64,000 nucleotides of DNA from Azolla caroliniana (lineage: Eukaryota > Polypodiophyta). The translations under genes and the position numbers were made by a program. The notes beneath the pieces were generated by a model. That model was not told the origin of the DNA and did not search any database. It saw only the letters and a list, made by a program, of their open reading frames with translations. This document shows, one piece after another, positions 62,312 to 64,000 of the stretch. The stretch spans positions 8,742,001 through 8,806,000 of the forward strand of contig JBHGNT010000008.1 in assembly GCA_043228905.1 (NCBI GenBank). The letters are read 5' to 3'. How positions within the stretch are numbered: the stretch's first letter is position 1; the number at the start of each line of letters is the position of its first letter.

Positions 62312-63059
62312 CGCCAGATGCCATGTGGTCGAATTGGCTGATGCCGATGCTTCTTCGTATGATGTCGGTTCTCTAGTGTTCGTAAAGAAGATTCCTAGAG
62401 AGTACCTTTTGGGGGGTTGGGACAGTCGCTCGGATCTTCGAGGTATGACAGGACTGGTTGCATTGGATATCGGAGTTGGATGGTCGAAAGCCGAATCGTT
62501 TGGCTATGCCACGTCGATCGGTGCCGAGTCGGTGCTAGAGGATTCGGCTACCCGTGAAGCTGACCTCGTATTATGGACCGGGCCTTCGTGAAGGGCTGGT
62601 GCATCTGAAAAGGTTACCCTTCGGACTTCAATAGCCCTTTCGGCCGTCTTGTGCATAGCCGACTCATTGAACACTACGTCCGAACTTCGGACGATCTGTC
62701 TGTGCTCAGGGTCCTAGACTGGTATCCGAATTCGTCATCTGGTCCATAGCCAAGGAAAATACATTTCCTGGACCTTGGTTCTAATTTTCGGCGATCGTCT
62801 TTGGGGATGTATCCGGTTCTAGATAAATGCGTTATGCCGGCCTTGCTGAGGTGTCTGAGTCATCCATGCCATAGTGAAGACATTGGAATATCAACCAGGA
62901 ACAAGTCACCCTCTCTGAATGTGACGTAGAATGGGTACAAAGAATGTACTTTCGGTCCTCGAGCAAGCCGGAGGTTCCCCCTGTGGAGTGTCCACCCCTT
63001 GATGAGAAGCCGACACGCATTCTGTCTTCGTCCAATTGTCCGACTGAGATCAAAGGTAT
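62312..63059 (-). pseudogene. Copia I integrase remnant without core
   Basis: Protease end block ISVGQLDEDRMRVGF (from 63053), a pre-integrase SLWHG piece near 62870, then directly the integrase tail KLEPRSRKCIFLGYGPDDEF near 62790-62740, followed by a Ser/Pro-rich linker. The entire DDE core is missing between about 62860 and 62800. Confidence 0.8.
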
Positions 63060-63967
63060 GTAGAGCTCAGGTACATGTCAGACATTGTGTAGTACTAAAG
63101 TAGAACTACCTGGGAGGTTGAGTTCTACAGTGCCGATTCCGATAATGGCGCGGTGTTGTGAATTTCTGACTCGTACTGAGTCGGAGTGTCGGGCCGAATA
63201 TTGCCGAAACTAGGATTTGTGAGGGGTCACATGATAGGACGCACCCGAATCCAAGAGCCATGTGCTCGATTCCTCAGTTGTAAGCAGAACTTCTGATTCA
63301 ACTAGGTTTTCAATGGATAGTATGTTCGAGTTGGTCGACCGTACTTTGGCTGAAGAGCCGACGTAATTGACCTCCTCATGCCGGCCACTCTTTTGATCTG
63401 CTCGTTGAGGCTTATCATTCTTCGCTTTGAGTGCAGGGCAATCGGCTTTGATGTGCCTGGGTTTCTTGCAGTAGTTGCAGATTCGGTTGTCTCGGGACTT
63501 GCTCCGACTTCGCCGATTGTTTGGTGGTCGGGAGGAACTTCTTCCTCAACTGTTTGATTGGTCGGTTGAACCTTGTACTACATAAGCTTCATTTGTTGAG
63601 TCTTTTGCAAACGATTTCCTCCGAGCTGCTTCAATAAGTATTGCGCTCGTAACTTCGGAGTACTTCACAGCGGCAGTAGAAATGTTGCACATTGTTGTGA
63701 CGAAAGTTTCCCATGAAGGGGGAAGACTACTCATGAGCAACATTGCTCTTGTTCATCCTCAATTGTCTGGGAGCTTAAGCTTTTGTACTCATTCAGGTGT
63801 GCCTGGACCAAGTCAGATTCTTTCATCCGCAAGTTGTAGAGGCGCCGAATCAAATATATCTTTGTGGCAGCAGCCTCCTTCTCATAAGTGTCTGACAATG
63901 TCTTCCATAGCTGAAAGGCTGTCAAACACGACTGCACTGTGAAGTACTTTGACTCCGATAGGTGCAT
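63060..63967 (-). pseudogene. Copia I gag and protease
   Basis: Gag blocks AFQLWKTLSDTYEKEAAATK, YLIRRLYNLRMKESDLVQAH, LLMSSLPPSWETFVTTMCNI; knuckle CNYCKKPRHIKADC (near 63480); protease WLLDSGASYHVTP (near 63250). One frameshift near 63740 and TAG or TGA stops are present. The Gag N-terminus lies right of the window. Confidence 0.88.
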
Positions 63968-64000
63968 CTGAATGGTGGCTTGGACAATTCTATCGAGTTT

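Larger units (their letters stand above)
60477..64000 (-). mobile_element. Ty1/copia element I, minus strand, continues past window end
   Basis: 3' LTR (60477-60811), polypurine tract, RNase H, reverse transcriptase, a residual integrase and gag/protease, read right to left and leaving the window inside gag. The integrase catalytic core and the start of RNase H are deleted, so it is defective. The other LTR and the second target duplication lie outside. Confidence 0.9.

Overview
The window is nuclear DNA of a land plant with a large, transposon-rich genome, most likely a seed plant. The lineage cannot be fixed from this sequence alone. The support is two plant-type genes with GT-AG introns (an H2A of the plant H2A.W-like type and a CNGC19/20-type cyclic nucleotide-gated channel), plus Ty1/copia elements primed by initiator tRNA-Met, Ty3/gypsy elements, a hAT transposase and LINE remnants. 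Only the two host genes, both on the + strand, look functional. Nearly everything else is mobile DNA in various states of decay.

Left part (1-22245): a nested retroelement cluster. A decayed Ty3/gypsy pol (D, 620-1830) abuts a + strand LTR element (A, LTRs 1831-2613 and 16558-17370). A keeps only a gag relic and a repeat-rich non-coding interior. Inside A sit a minus-strand Ty3 element of unusual type (B, 3697-10358) and a minus-strand copia (C, 10359-14547). Right of A lie an 88-bp second copy of D integrase, then two related + strand copia elements (E and F). E carries an extra in-frame C-terminal extension after RNase H.

Middle part (22246-39765): a hAT transposase pseudogene is split by a Ty3/gypsy element (G, 23828-33892) flanked by a perfect 5-bp target duplication (ATCAC). 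G has a long coiled-coil ORF after integrase. Next, on the minus strand, is a Penelope-like element (35070-38310): a reverse transcriptase without a visible GIY-YIG nuclease, a TATA box, a complete type-I hammerhead ribozyme fold (36951-37000), and the head of a second ORF. This is the most unusual item in the window. A chimeric copia relic (J) follows.

Right part (39766-64000): the intact two-exon H2A gene (40801-41377), then the first four exons of the CNGC gene (43740-53343), which runs off the window. Its 5' leader holds 75-bp tandem repeats. Intron 1 is partly a degenerate minisatellite. Intron 2 (7.1 kb) holds LINE fragments, a 171-bp coding-like tandem repeat and a solo LTR split by a LINE. 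Intron 4 (more than 10.6 kb) holds further LINE pieces, a nearly intact copia (H, 55285-60130, target duplication AGGTT) and a deleted copia (I, 60477 to beyond the window end).
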